Source of the DNA: Flavobacteriaceae bacterium
GTDB lineage: Bacteria > Bacteroidota > Bacteroidia > Flavobacteriales > Flavobacteriaceae
Direction of reading: 5' to 3'
Length of the DNA: 57,027 bases
Assembly: GCA_017857815.1 (NCBI GenBank)
Contig: JAFMCL010000018.1
Location: 1-57,027, forward strand
The notes beneath the pieces are model-generated. The model made no database searches. It saw nothing but the letters and a program-made list of their open reading frames with translations, and was not told the origin of the DNA. How positions within the stretch are numbered: the stretch's first letter is position 1; each line of letters opens with the position of its first letter. This document shows positions 30,132-39,370 of this stretch, piece by piece. The translations under genes were made by a program, and so were the position numbers.

Positions 30132-30494
30132 ATGTCCATCAAGACCCTCATAATAGGTGCTTCTTTAAGCCCAAAAAGAGTTGTCCATACTGCACTCCAT
30201 AGATTAGTCAAACATGGGCATCCAGTTGTTGCCATTGGAAAAAAATCAGGAACTGTTTCAGGAGTAAAAATTCACAATGATTTGACACGTTTTGAGGACA
30301 TTCATACCGTCACACTTTATCTGAACAAAAGCAATCAGATAGATTATTACGATTATATTTTGTCTTTAAATCCCAAGAGAGTTTTGTTTAATCCAGGCAC
30401 CGAAAATGCTGATTTAGCAGCACTTTTAACCAAGACAGGAATTGAATGGGAGCATGCTTGCACTTTGGTTTTACTTTCGACGAATCAGTATTAA
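30132..30494 (+). CDS. CoA-binding domain protein
   Basis: A 120-residue Rossmann-fold protein of the YccU-like CoA-binding family: LIIGASLSPKR at the N terminus, PVVAIGKKSG in the middle, and NPGTEN with a C-terminal cysteine (EHACTLVLL). It starts directly after the KAS III stop, so the two are co-expressed. Its last 24 bp overlap the end of the convergent symporter gene. Confidence 0.88.
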   Translation: MSIKTLIIGASLSPKRVVHTALHRLVKHGHPVVAIGKKSGTVSGVKIHNDLTRFEDIHTVTLYLNKSNQIDYYDYILSLNPKRVLFNPGTENADLAALLTKTGIEWEHACTLVLLSTNQY

Positions 30495-31931
30495 GCCTAA
30501 AAATGTTATTAATCCGTTTAACGGAAGCAATTCATAACCAATTTCATACCCTCCCAACAGTGCTTTAGGAAGGTTTCCTATTAGAAAAATCAACCCAATT
30601 GAGGCAAGCACTACCCATACCACTTTGGCATCTTGAATCTTATAAGGCGTAAAAATTCCAAAAGTAAAAAGTCCTAAAAGAGGACCATAAGTATAAGAGG
30701 ACACGGTTAGTAAACCATCAATAACATTGCGATCTAAAATGTGTTTAAAGGCGATCACGACAAGAATCAAAACAAGACTCATCCCAATGTGTGTGCGCTT
30801 TCTTATCTTCTTTTGATTTGATTCTGGATGTTTGTCCATTTTGACAAAGTCCACACAAAAGGAGGTGGTTAGGGAGGTCAGGGCGCTGTCTGCACTACTA
30901 TATGCTGCAGCAATTAATCCTAAAATGAATACAACTCCAACTGTGATTCCTAAGGAACCACTTAGTACAATTTCAGGGAAAAGGAGATCTGTTTTTGGAG
31001 TACCATCCAACAAAGGAATTGCGATTTGATTCATCTCAGCATAAATAAAAATTAAAGCGCCTAACAGTAAAAATAAAAAGGTGACAAACACCATTACAAA
31101 ACTGAAGACCACCATGTTTTTTTGAGCATCCTTCAATGATCGGCAAGTAAGATTTTTTTGCATCATGTCTTGATCTAAGCCTGTCATGCAGATGGTAATA
31201 AACATTCCACCCAAAAAAGATTTCACAAAATGATTTCTAGCCAAGAAGTCATCCATCACAAAAATATGGGTGTATTTTTTCATCTCATCAGAATTGAGAA
31301 ATTCTAGCCCTTCAAAGCCCAAGGATTGTGTGATAAAGAAAAGTGTAAATACAACGGCCAAAATCATCAATAAGGTTTGTAAAGTATCGGTCCATACAAT
31401 TGTTTTGATTCCTCCTCGTTGGGTATAAACCCAAATCAAGAAAATAGAAATTGTAACAGTGATTTCAAATGGAACATTCCATGCATCAAAAATAAATTGT
31501 TGCATGACAATGGCAACTAAAAATAACCTGAAACTGGCTCCTAAAATTCTTGATATAAAAAATGAAATGGCACCAATTTTATGACTTTTTGGACCAAAAC
31601 GTTCTGCCAAATATTCATAGATTGAAATTAAATTTTGTTTGTAATAGACGGGAAGTAAAACAAAAGCGACGATGAAATATCCAGCTAAGTAGCCCATAAC
31701 TACTTGGAAGTAGGTGAATCCAGAATCCCCAACCCAGCCTGGAACAGAAATAAAAGTGACTCCTGAGAGGGATGCCCCCACCATTCCAAAAGCAACCAAA
31801 TACCACGGGGAACTGTTGTTGGCCTTGAAAAATGTTAGATTATCGTCTTTACGACCGGTGAAATAAGAAATCACTATCAGTACAATAAAGTAAGCTATAA
31901 TGAGTAATAATATGAATCCAGGTGTGAACAT
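30471..31931 (-). CDS. Sodium:solute symporter (SSS family)
   Basis: A 486-residue inner-membrane transporter with about 13 hydrophobic segments. The family signature is visible in FGMVGASLSGVTFISVPGWV near the start and in GLIAAAYSSADSALTSLTT (sodium-site helix 8). It couples sodium entry to uptake of a solute; the substrate cannot be told from the sequence. It is monocistronic, and its 3' end overlaps the CoA-binding gene tail-to-tail. Confidence 0.93.
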   Translation of the reverse strand: MFTPGFILLLIIAYFIVLIVISYFTGRKDDNLTFFKANNSSPWYLVAFGMVGASLSGVTFISVPGWVGDSGFTYFQVVMGYLAGYFIVAFVLLPVYYKQNLISIYEYLAERFGPKSHKIGAISFFISRILGASFRLFLVAIVMQQFIFDAWNVPFEITVTISIFLIWVYTQRGGIKTIVWTDTLQTLLMILAVVFTLFFITQSLGFEGLEFLNSDEMKKYTHIFVMDDFLARNHFVKSFLGGMFITICMTGLDQDMMQKNLTCRSLKDAQKNMVVFSFVMVFVTFLFLLLGALIFIYAEMNQIAIPLLDGTPKTDLLFPEIVLSGSLGITVGVVFILGLIAAAYSSADSALTSLTTSFCVDFVKMDKHPESNQKKIRKRTHIGMSLVLILVVIAFKHILDRNVIDGLLTVSSYTYGPLLGLFTFGIFTPYKIQDAKVVWVVLASIGLIFLIGNLPKALLGGYEIGYELLPLNGLITFLGLILIRRK

Positions 31932-31995
31932 TTAATAATGATTTTTAGTAAAGATACAAATTCAAGAATATGAAATTATTTATTAATTTTACGCC

Positions 31996-32616
31996 ATGGA
32001 ATTTTCCTCTAAATTACTTGAAAATGCAGTGAGTGAAATTGCCCAACTACCGGGCATTGGAAAGCGAACTGCGTTAAGGTTGGCTTTGCACTTGCTAAAA
32101 CTTCCCAAAGAAAACACAACAGCTTTAACACAATCGCTCAATAATTTGAGAGAACAAATAAACTTTTGTTCTTCCTGTCACAATTTATCAGACGTTCCAC
32201 TTTGTGAAATTTGTGCCAATCCCAAACGTGATGGAAGCTTGCTTTGCGTTGTAGAAGATATTCGGGATGTAATTGCCATTGAAAGCACGGACCAGTTTAA
32301 AGGATATTATCACGTTTTAGGCGGAATTATTTCTCCAATAGATGGGGTTGGCCCCCAGGATTTGAACCTAGAGACTTTGGAAGAAAAAGTCAAAAAGGGA
32401 GAGATTAAAGAAATAATATTTGCCCTCAGTGCTACCATGGAAGCAGATACTACTAATTTTTATATTTATAAAATTCTTGCGCCTTACAATGTTTCTACCT
32501 CTGCAATAGCAAGAGGTATTCCCGTTGGGGATGAACTTGAATATACGGATGAGGTTACCTTGGGTCGTAGTATACTTAAAAGAGTACCCTATGAAAATTC
32601 GATTTCTGATAAGTAG
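31996..32616 (+). CDS. recR: Recombination protein RecR
   Basis: A 206-residue RecR, part of the RecFOR pathway that loads RecA on gapped DNA. The helix-hairpin-helix [20 protein letters not shown] is followed by a zinc finger (C58, C61, C70, C73) and a Toprim domain ([12 protein letters not shown]). The C-terminal Walker-B-like part is complete. The usual partner dnaX or YbaB is not adjacent. Confidence 0.97.
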   Translation: MEFSSKLLENAVSEIAQLPGIGKRTALRLALHLLKLPKENTTALTQSLNNLREQINFCSSCHNLSDVPLCEICANPKRDGSLLCVVEDIRDVIAIESTDQFKGYYHVLGGIISPIDGVGPQDLNLETLEEKVKKGEIKEIIFALSATMEADTTNFYIYKILAPYNVSTSAIARGIPVGDELEYTDEVTLGRSILKRVPYENSISDK

Positions 32617-32665
32617 TTTCTGAATCTCTGGGTGGGTTATCCATTCAAAATTAAAATCACATACA

Positions 32666-32682
32666 TAAATTTGATACTTTTG
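32666..32682 (+). promoter_or_regulatory. Tandem -7-like boxes before the E2 gene
   Basis: TAAATTTG and TACTTTTG lie one base apart, ending 15 bp before the ATG. Either fits TAnnTTTG; no -33 TTTG at 17-23 bp was seen. Confidence 0.35.
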
Positions 32683-32697
32683 TATCGTTAAAATAAT

Positions 32698-34038
32698 ATG
32701 GGGAAATATCATTTGAAACTTCCTAAAATGGGAGAAAGTGTTGCCGAAGCGACCTTAACGAAGTGGTTAAAGGAGGTCGGTGAGAGCGTTGATATAGACG
32801 AGGCGGTAGTCGAAATTGCTACTGATAAAGTAGATTCAGACGTGCCCAGCGAATTGAGTGGCGTCTTAATTGAAAAGAAATTTTCTGAAAATGACGTAGT
32901 TCAAGTTGGAGAAGTTTTTGCTGTAATTCAAACGGAATTAGAAGGTGATGGGGAAGATGAAGCGGTTGAAACTCTAGAAGAAACAACTGAAATTGTCGAG
33001 AAAATTACTGAAATTGAGGAGCAAATCGAGCAAGAAAAAGAAAACATTCCTTTGCATGAGGCTGAGGTGATTTCTGAAAACATTGTTGCTGCAAAAACAG
33101 CCATTGCTCCCATAAGAACAGATGAATCCAACCGATTCTATTCTCCACTAGTAAAAAACATAGCAAGTCAAGAAGGTATAAGCCTTGAGGAACTTGAAAA
33201 AATAAAAGGCACGGGTCAAGGCGAAAGGGTAACAAAGTATGACATGATTTCCTATTTGAAGTCACGCGGTCAAAAAACCATCCCTGTTCTTCAGCACAAG
33301 GGAACTGCTAGGGTAAATAAGATGGGAGGAAAAGACCAAGTAATTGAAATGTCCCGTATGGCGAAGCTTACGGCAGCACACATGATTAACAGTAAACAAA
33401 CCTCCGCCCATGTTCAGTCGTTTGTTGAAACAGATGTCACAGCACTTTGGAATTGGAGGGAAAAAGTGAAAAATGCATTTTTTGAAAGAGAAAATGAGAA
33501 ATTAACTTTTACACCATTATTCATAACAGCATTAATCAAGGCACTTAAGGATTTCCCTTTATTAAACAGTTCTGTTCAAGGAGACACAATCATCCAGAAA
33601 CGTGCTATAAATATTGGATTGGCAACAGCTATGGCCGACGGAAACTTAATTGTTCCCGTTATAAAAAATGCTGACCATCTCAATCTTGTCGGATTGGCAA
33701 AGGCAGTAAATGATCTTGCCACAAGAGCACGAAATCAAGCCTTAAGACCCGAAGAGATTCAGGAAGGAACCTTTACGTTTACCAATATTGGGAATTTCGG
33801 AGCGCTGACAGGAACTCCAATTATCAACCAGCCACAAGTCGGAATTATCGCCATGGGTGTGATTCGTAAAATGCCCGCAGTTATCGAAACTCCAAAAGGG
33901 GATTTTATTGGTATTAGAAAAAAAGTAATTATTTCTCACAGTTTTGATCATCGAATCATCAATGGTGCGATGGGTGGTCAATTTGTTAAAAACATGGCGG
34001 ATTATCTCGAAAATTGGGATGAAAGCCTAACGCTTTAA
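32698..34038 (+). CDS. 2-oxoacid dehydrogenase E2 (dihydrolipoyl acyltransferase)
   Basis: E2 of 446 residues. The N-terminal lipoyl domain has K44 in ATDKVDSDVPS. An acidic linker is followed by the E3-binding domain (YSPLVKNIASQEGISLEEL, about 148-185) and the trimer-forming catalytic domain. The catalytic motif reads DHRIINGAMGG: H418 is kept but the usual Asp of HxxxDG is Asn (N422). The acyl group (branched-chain, pyruvate or 2-oxoglutarate) is not decided by the sequence, and no E1 gene is near. It is followed at 10 bp by an exonuclease gene. Confidence 0.92.
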   Translation: MGKYHLKLPKMGESVAEATLTKWLKEVGESVDIDEAVVEIATDKVDSDVPSELSGVLIEKKFSENDVVQVGEVFAVIQTELEGDGEDEAVETLEETTEIVEKITEIEEQIEQEKENIPLHEAEVISENIVAAKTAIAPIRTDESNRFYSPLVKNIASQEGISLEELEKIKGTGQGERVTKYDMISYLKSRGQKTIPVLQHKGTARVNKMGGKDQVIEMSRMAKLTAAHMINSKQTSAHVQSFVETDVTALWNWREKVKNAFFERENEKLTFTPLFITALIKALKDFPLLNSSVQGDTIIQKRAINIGLATAMADGNLIVPVIKNADHLNLVGLAKAVNDLATRARNQALRPEEIQEGTFTFTNIGNFGALTGTPIINQPQVGIIAMGVIRKMPAVIETPKGDFIGIRKKVIISHSFDHRIINGAMGGQFVKNMADYLENWDESLTL

Positions 34039-34048
34039 AATATTTTTT

Positions 34049-34819
34049 ATGTCACTCAATCTTACTCGACCTTTGTGTTTTTTTGATCTAGAAACTACTG
34101 GAATAAGTGTCACTAAGGATCGGATCGTTGAAATTGCCATACTCAAACTTCTTCCCGATGGATCGAAAGAAGAAAGGTTGTGGCGTGTCAATCCGGAGTG
34201 TCCCATTCCAGGAGAGGCTTCGGCTGTTCATGGAATCTATGATGCGGATGTTGCCAACGAGCCAACATTCAAAGTGCTTTCAAATGAAGTTTATGCATTT
34301 ATAGAAAATACTGATTTGGCAGGATACAATTCTGATCGATTTGACATTCCACTTTTGGTAGAAGAAATGCTCAGGGCAGAGGTTGACTTTGATTTCAAGA
34401 ATCTAAAAACCGTAGATGTCCAAACCATTTTTCATAAAATGGAACAACGAACACTCTCCGCTGCTTTAAAGTTTTACTGTAAAGAGGAGCTTAAAGACGC
34501 GCACTCTGCTATGGCGGACACCAAGGCAACTCACGATGTTTTAATGTCTCAATTAGAAAGATACGAGGAGTTAGAAGGAAATGTTGACTTTTTAAGTGAG
34601 TTCACTACCCGAAACAAGTTTGCCGATTTTGCCGGTTTTATTGCGTTTAATAAAAAAGGAGTGGAGTGTTTTGGTTTTGGAAAACACAAAGGCAAAACAG
34701 TAGAAGAGGTTCTGGAGAAAGAACCAGGGTATTTTGGTTGGTTGCTTAATGCTGACTTTCCGATGTATACCAAAAAGGTCTTAACTGCCATTCGGTTGAG
34801 AAAATTAAACACCCAATAG
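34049..34819 (+). CDS. DnaQ-like 3'-5' exonuclease
   Basis: A 256-residue DEDDh exonuclease. Motif I is FFDLETTG (D13, E15), motif II lies around AGYNSDRFD, and motif III is HSAMAD (H152, D157). The last 60 residues (FGKHKGKTVEEVLEKEPGYF) form a small domain like the DUF3820 tail seen behind exonucleases of the ExoX type. The gene is separate from a polymerase. It lies 6 bp before the next gene and is probably in one operon with the E2 and FAH genes by spacing. Confidence 0.92.
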   Translation: MSLNLTRPLCFFDLETTGISVTKDRIVEIAILKLLPDGSKEERLWRVNPECPIPGEASAVHGIYDADVANEPTFKVLSNEVYAFIENTDLAGYNSDRFDIPLLVEEMLRAEVDFDFKNLKTVDVQTIFHKMEQRTLSAALKFYCKEELKDAHSAMADTKATHDVLMSQLERYEELEGNVDFLSEFTTRNKFADFAGFIAFNKKGVECFGFGKHKGKTVEEVLEKEPGYFGWLLNADFPMYTKKVLTAIRLRKLNTQ

Positions 34820-34825
34820 GTAGCT

Positions 34826-35437
34826 GTGAAAATTATTTGTATCGGAAGAAACTATTCCGAACACATCAAGGAGTTGGCAAATGAAAAGCCAAAAGAGCCA
34901 GTGATTTTTTTAAAACCTGACACTGCACTAGTTCAGAAAAACCAACCCTTTTTCATCCCGCATTTCTCAAATGAAATTCATCACGAGGTTGAGGTTTTGG
35001 TTAAAATTAACCGATTGGGAAAGCACATTCAAGAAAAATTCGCACACAAATACTTCGAAGAAATAGGTTTGGGAATTGATTTTACTGCACGTGACCTTCA
35101 ATTGGAATTGAGACAAAAAGGTCTGCCTTGGGAAAAAGCAAAAGCCTTTGATTGCTCCGCTGTTGTTGGCGATTGGATTAATAAAAATCAATTTGAAAAT
35201 CTAGAGGCATTGAATTTCGCTCTTCTAAAAAACGGCGAAAAGGTACAAGAAGGAAATACCCAGCACATGATTTGGAAAATCGATCAGTTGATCGCTTATG
35301 TTTCTCAATTTTTCACTTTAAAAATTGGAGATATAATTTTCACGGGAACACCATCGGGAGTTGGACCAGTAAAGGAAAACGATGTAATTGAAGGGTATAT
35401 CGAAAATAAAAAATCATTTTCAGTAAGAATTAAATAA
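34826..35437 (+). CDS. Fumarylacetoacetate hydrolase (FAH) family protein
   Basis: A 203-residue single-domain FAH protein, typically an acylpyruvase or oxaloacetate decarboxylase. IGRNYSEH, EVEVLVKI (metal-binding acids) and TGTPSGVGPV are present. The start is GTG; no ATG fits the conserved beginning KIICIGRNY. It ends 2 bp before cinA. Confidence 0.92.
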   Translation: MKIICIGRNYSEHIKELANEKPKEPVIFLKPDTALVQKNQPFFIPHFSNEIHHEVEVLVKINRLGKHIQEKFAHKYFEEIGLGIDFTARDLQLELRQKGLPWEKAKAFDCSAVVGDWINKNQFENLEALNFALLKNGEKVQEGNTQHMIWKIDQLIAYVSQFFTLKIGDIIFTGTPSGVGPVKENDVIEGYIENKKSFSVRIK

Positions 35438-35439
35438 TT

Positions 35440-36687
35440 ATGATAGCAGAATTGGTCACCATCGGTGACGAAATTTTAATTGGACAAATCGTCAATACTA
35501 ACTCCGTTTTTCTAGCTAAATCCTTGAATAAAATTGGCGTTGAGATCGGTCAAATAACTTCCATATCCGACCAAAAAGAAGCAATAATTTCTACACTAGA
35601 TCAAGCTAGGTTAAGGGCTGATATTATCATAATGACAGGGGGGTTGGGCCCGACCAATGATGATGTCACAAAACACTCTTTGTGTGAGTATTTTGACGAT
35701 CATTTGGTCTCAAATACTTCGGTATTGGCACATATAGAGGAATTGTTTGATAAATATGTGTCTACTCCAATAAGCGAAAAAAATAGAGAACAGGCAAATT
35801 TACCCTCAAAAGCAATCCTTCTTGAAAATAAGTTTGGTACCGCAGCAGGAATGTGGTTTTTTGACAAAGGCACAGTCTTTGTTTCTCTTCCCGGTGTTCC
35901 CTTTGAAATGGAGTCGATCATGGATAATGAAGTCCTGCCAAGACTTCAAGAGCAATTCGTATTGCCCTCAATTTTTCACAAAACTATTTTGACTTATGGA
36001 TTGGGAGAGAGTGCAATCGCTGAAAGAATTGTAGGTTGGGAAAATGCTTTACCCGAAGATATTAAATTGGCCTATCTTCCTAGTTTGGGTAGGGTAAGAC
36101 TCCGCTTGTCTTCCAAAGGCCAAGATTTAAGTGTTTTAGAAAACAACGTCAATGCGCAAATCGAAAAAGTATTGCCATTGATTAAAGATATTTATTATGG
36201 CGCAGAGGAAGAAAAACCCATTGAAGTGCTGATTGCAGATCAACTTACTGAAAAAGGAATGACTTTGAGTTGTGCGGAGAGTTTCACCGGAGGGGTTATT
36301 GCAACCAGAATTACCTCACAAGCCGGTGCGTCTAATTATTTTAAAGGAAGTGCAGTTACTTATTCCGAACTTTCTAAAATAAAAATTTTAAATGTTTCAC
36401 CGGATTTAATTGCCACTCACGGGGTTGTTAGTGCTGAAGTAGTCGAAGCGATGGCCAATGGGGCAAGAGAGATTTACAAGGCCGATTACGCAATCGCTAC
36501 CACGGGGAACGCTGGACCGACTCAAGGGGATCTCGATCAGGAAGTCGGAACCGTATTTATCGGATTATCTACCCCAAATAAGGTTTTTAGCTTTAAATTT
36601 AGCATGGGAAACAGCAGAACACGAGTGATTCAAAAATCAGTAAATCAGGCATTTGAAATACTTTATCAGGAACTAATCAAAAAGTAG
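35440..36687 (+). CDS. cinA: CinA family nicotinamide-nucleotide amidohydrolase/ADP-ribose pyrophosphatase
   Basis: CinA of 415 residues, full length. The N-terminal MoCF-like domain (IGDEILIGQIVNTN, then GGLGPTNDDVTK) is followed by the PncC amidohydrolase domain (AESFTGGVIATRIT, then GNAGPTQGD). The family salvages NMN from DNA ligase and NAD turnover. It is the last gene of the run that starts with E2; a 76-bp gap with a good promoter separates it from rpmB. Confidence 0.95.
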   Translation: MIAELVTIGDEILIGQIVNTNSVFLAKSLNKIGVEIGQITSISDQKEAIISTLDQARLRADIIIMTGGLGPTNDDVTKHSLCEYFDDHLVSNTSVLAHIEELFDKYVSTPISEKNREQANLPSKAILLENKFGTAAGMWFFDKGTVFVSLPGVPFEMESIMDNEVLPRLQEQFVLPSIFHKTILTYGLGESAIAERIVGWENALPEDIKLAYLPSLGRVRLRLSSKGQDLSVLENNVNAQIEKVLPLIKDIYYGAEEEKPIEVLIADQLTEKGMTLSCAESFTGGVIATRITSQAGASNYFKGSAVTYSELSKIKILNVSPDLIATHGVVSAEVVEAMANGAREIYKADYAIATTGNAGPTQGDLDQEVGTVFIGLSTPNKVFSFKFSMGNSRTRVIQKSVNQAFEILYQELIKK

Positions 36688-36708
36688 TTTTTTTATTTTT
36701 ATATTTTT

Positions 36709-36738
36709 TTTGTAACTCCATAAAAAAATGTAAATTTG
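36709..36738 (+). promoter_or_regulatory. Bacteroidota-type promoter of rpmB
   Basis: TTTG, an 18-bp spacer and TAAATTTG fit the -33/-7 consensus closely, followed by CATCC. It is the clearest promoter in the window and starts the rpmB-rpmG-DUF4295 unit with a leader of roughly 20 nt. Confidence 0.75.
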
Positions 36739-36763
36739 CATCCTGTTAAAAAGAACAACCACC

Positions 36764-37000
36764 ATGTCTAGAGTATGTGAAATCACGGGTAAAAGAGTAA
36801 TGTACGGAAACAATGTTTCTCGTGCGATGAATAAAACAAGACGCAGATTTGATATTAATTTAATCAAAAAGCGTTTCTACATTCCCGAAGAGGACAAGTG
36901 GATAACACTTAAAATTAAAGCCTCTGTATTGAAAACAATCAATAAGAAAGGGATTAGTGCAGTAATTAAAGAAGCGAAAGCTCAAGGCATCTTAAAATAA
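36764..37000 (+). CDS. rpmB: 50S ribosomal protein L28
   Basis: A 78-residue L28 with the signature MSRVCEITGKRVMYGNNVS, then NKTRRRFDIN. It is the first gene of a three-gene ribosomal unit and ends 9 bp before rpmG. Confidence 0.98.
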   Translation: MSRVCEITGKRVMYGNNVSRAMNKTRRRFDINLIKKRFYIPEEDKWITLKIKASVLKTINKKGISAVIKEAKAQGILK

Positions 37001-37009
37001 TATTTTCCA

Positions 37010-37192
37010 ATGGCTAAAAAAGGAAATCGAATTCAAGTAATTTTAGAGTGCACGGAGCACAAAGAATCTGGTAAACCAGGTACTTCTCGCTACATCACAA
37101 CTAAAAACAAAAAAAATACGCCAGACAGAATGGAGATTAAGAAATTTAATCCTATCCTCAAGCGAATGACACTTCACAAAGAAATTAAGTAG
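37010..37192 (+). CDS. rpmG: 50S ribosomal protein L33
   Basis: A 60-residue L33 ([18 protein letters not shown], then [13 protein letters not shown]). Only one cysteine is present (C14), so this is a zinc-free (C-minus) form. It is followed after 2 bp by the DUF4295 gene. Confidence 0.98.
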   Translation: MAKKGNRIQVILECTEHKESGKPGTSRYITTKNKKNTPDRMEIKKFNPILKRMTLHKEIK

Positions 37193-37194
37193 AT

Positions 37195-37347
37195 ATGGCA
37201 AAGAAATCAGTTGCAACGTTACAGACAGGATCAATGAGGTTGACTAAAGCCATCAAGATGGTGAAAAAAGAAGGTTCGGCTTCTTACTCTTTTTCAGAGA
37301 CTATTCTTACTCCAGAACTTGCTAAAGCATGGTTGAGTAAAAAATAA
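37195..37347 (+). CDS. DUF4295 small basic protein
   Basis: A 50-residue protein beginning MAKKSVATLQTGSMRLTKAI and ending ELAKAWLSKK. It matches DUF4295, a Bacteroidota-specific family that regularly follows rpmB and rpmG. The high lysine content and the position suggest a ribosome-associated protein of this phylum; that role is inferred from position. It overlaps no other gene and is followed by a terminator. Confidence 0.9.
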   Translation: MAKKSVATLQTGSMRLTKAIKMVKKEGSASYSFSETILTPELAKAWLSKK

Positions 37348-37370
37348 TTTGACTAATTTAGTCAAAAATA

Positions 37371-37397
37371 AAAGCTACTTTTATAGTAGCTTTTTTT
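37371..37397 (+). terminator. Rho-independent terminator of rpmB-rpmG-DUF4295
   Basis: AAAGCTACT-(TTTAT)-AGTAGCTTT with seven T. A smaller palindrome (TTGACTAATTTAGTCAA) just before it may add to the stop. Confidence 0.88.
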
Positions 37398-37410
37398 ATT
37401 TAATTTAGTC

Positions 37411-38364
37411 ATGGGTTTATTAAAATCAATTTTCACATCAGAGAAAAAGAAACGCTTGGACGAAGGCTTGGCTGAATCTAAGAAGTCTTTCTTTTCTAAG
37501 ATGAAAACTGTTGTTGCAGGAAAATCTAAAATTGATATTGACATATTAGACGAGCTTGAAGAGGTCTTGATTCGTTCGGATGTTGGAGTTGCCACTACAA
37601 TAAAAATTATCGAAGCACTGGAGCTGAGAGTTTCAAAAGATAAATACATTGGGACAGAAGAATTAAACCAGATTCTTAAAGATGAAATTACTTCGATCTT
37701 GCTTCAACAAAAAACCAAAGAGCTTACTGATTTTGATGCTCCCCTACCCAACAGTCCTCATGTAATTATGGTGGTTGGCGTTAATGGGGTGGGCAAAACA
37801 ACAACTATTGGTAAGTTGTCTTATCATTTCAAACAGGGCGGTAAAAAAGTAATATTAGGAGCTGCAGATACTTTTCGAGCAGGAGCCATCGATCAATTAC
37901 AAATATGGGCCGACCGCGTTGGAGTTCCGCTGGTTAAACAAAAAATGGGAAGTGATCCTGCCTCGGTAGCTTTCGATACCCTTCAGTCTGCCGTAACTCA
38001 AAAAAGCGAACTGGTTATCATTGATACCGCAGGACGTTTGCACAACAAAGTCAACTTGATGAACGAATTGACCAAAGTAAAAAGAGTAATGGAAAAGGTA
38101 ATCCCAGATGCTCCTCACGAAGTCTTATTGGTTTTAGACGGTTCAACAGGTCAAAATGCTTTTGAACAAGCCAAACAATTCACCGCCGCTACGGATGTCA
38201 CTTCACTTGCAATTACCAAACTAGACGGAACCGCTAAAGGTGGAGTTGTCATGGGCATATCTGATCAATTTCAAATTCCTGTAAAATATATTGGTGTGGG
38301 AGAATCGATGGAAGATTTACAGCTTTTTCATGCTGAAAGTTTTGTCGAAACTTTTTTCAGTTAA
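37411..38364 (+). CDS. ftsY: Signal recognition particle receptor FtsY
   Basis: FtsY of 317 residues, the membrane-associated GTPase that receives SRP-bound ribosomes. NG-domain motifs: GVNGVGKTTT (G1), DTFRAGAIDQL (I-box), DTAGRL (G3), TKLDGTAKGG (G4/G5). The acidic A domain of E. coli is almost absent; a short basic N-terminal helix (LKSIFTSEKKKRL) takes its place, as in other Bacteroidota. Confidence 0.98.
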   Translation: MGLLKSIFTSEKKKRLDEGLAESKKSFFSKMKTVVAGKSKIDIDILDELEEVLIRSDVGVATTIKIIEALELRVSKDKYIGTEELNQILKDEITSILLQQKTKELTDFDAPLPNSPHVIMVVGVNGVGKTTTIGKLSYHFKQGGKKVILGAADTFRAGAIDQLQIWADRVGVPLVKQKMGSDPASVAFDTLQSAVTQKSELVIIDTAGRLHNKVNLMNELTKVKRVMEKVIPDAPHEVLLVLDGSTGQNAFEQAKQFTAATDVTSLAITKLDGTAKGGVVMGISDQFQIPVKYIGVGESMEDLQLFHAESFVETFFS

Positions 38365-38374
38365 TCGATCTCAC

Positions 38375-39370
38375 ATGAAAATATTAAAAAAAATTTTAAT
38401 TTTTTTAACACTTCTAATTGTACTTTATCTTATTGGACCTCAAGTAGATTCTCCCGATTTAAGCAAATCGATTCCACAACTTAATTATGACTTACCCGCA
38501 CTTTCCTCTTGGATTGTTAGCAGAGAAGCAAAATTTGAAAATATTAAACCAAATAATGAATCAAAAGTTTTTTTTTATGATTCAATCCCTAAAAAAACAC
38601 CCTATTCTATTCTGTATTTCCATGGTTTTTCGGCAAGTACAGAAGAAGGTAACCCAGTTCATATAAATCTTGCAAATGCACTAGGTGCCAATATCTTTTT
38701 GCCTCGACTTTTCGGACACGGACTTGTTGAAGAAGAACCGATGATAGACTTTACGGCTGACAAATATTTAGACAATGCCAGAGAGGCCCTTGCTGTTGCA
38801 AAACTGATGGGAGACCAAGTGATCGTTGTTGCAAGCTCTAACGGAGGCACCTTGGGTTTGTTGCTCGGTGACGATCCACAAGTCGCAGCCCTTGTATTGT
38901 ATTCCCCAAATGTAGGAATTGTCGACCCTTCCTCTAAACTGTTAACATTGCCATGGGGATTAGAAATAGCCCGACTTGTTTTAGGAGAAAACTATTACAA
39001 TATGGGTAAAATAACCGAAGCTAAAAAAGGATATTGGACAACGCGATACAGAATCGAGCCCCTTCTTCACATTCAAAAGTTAATTGAGGTTTCGATGAAC
39101 CCTATAACTTTTAGTAAAATTACTGCCCCTGTTTTTTTGGGATATTATTATAAAAATGAAGAAGAACAAGATGATGTGGTTTCTGTCTCAAAAATGTTAG
39201 AAATGTTTGATCAATTAGGAACCCCAGCAAATAAAAAAACTAAGGAGGCCTTTCCAGATGCAGGAGATCATGTTATTTCCTCTTATTTAACGACCCCAAA
39301 CCATCATCAGGTAGAAGAGGCAACGCTTAAATTTTTAAAGCAGCATTTAAATTTAAATACAACAGATTGA
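38375..39370 (+). CDS. Alpha/beta-hydrolase, membrane-anchored or exported
   Basis: A 331-residue hydrolase. The start chosen is the ATG 10 bp after ftsY; a longer frame would lie inside ftsY. It has an N-terminal hydrophobic anchor (IFLTLLIVLYLIG). YFHGFSAS is the oxyanion turn, S155 in VVASSNGG the nucleophile (the first Gly of GxSxG is Ala), and GDHV carries the likely catalytic His. The substrate is unknown; monoacylglycerol-lipase-like is a guess. Its stop overlaps the rimO TTG start. Confidence 0.85.
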   Translation: MKILKKILIFLTLLIVLYLIGPQVDSPDLSKSIPQLNYDLPALSSWIVSREAKFENIKPNNESKVFFYDSIPKKTPYSILYFHGFSASTEEGNPVHINLANALGANIFLPRLFGHGLVEEEPMIDFTADKYLDNAREALAVAKLMGDQVIVVASSNGGTLGLLLGDDPQVAALVLYSPNVGIVDPSSKLLTLPWGLEIARLVLGENYYNMGKITEAKKGYWTTRYRIEPLLHIQKLIEVSMNPITFSKITAPVFLGYYYKNEEEQDDVVSVSKMLEMFDQLGTPANKKTKEAFPDAGDHVISSYLTTPNHHQVEEATLKFLKQHLNLNTTD

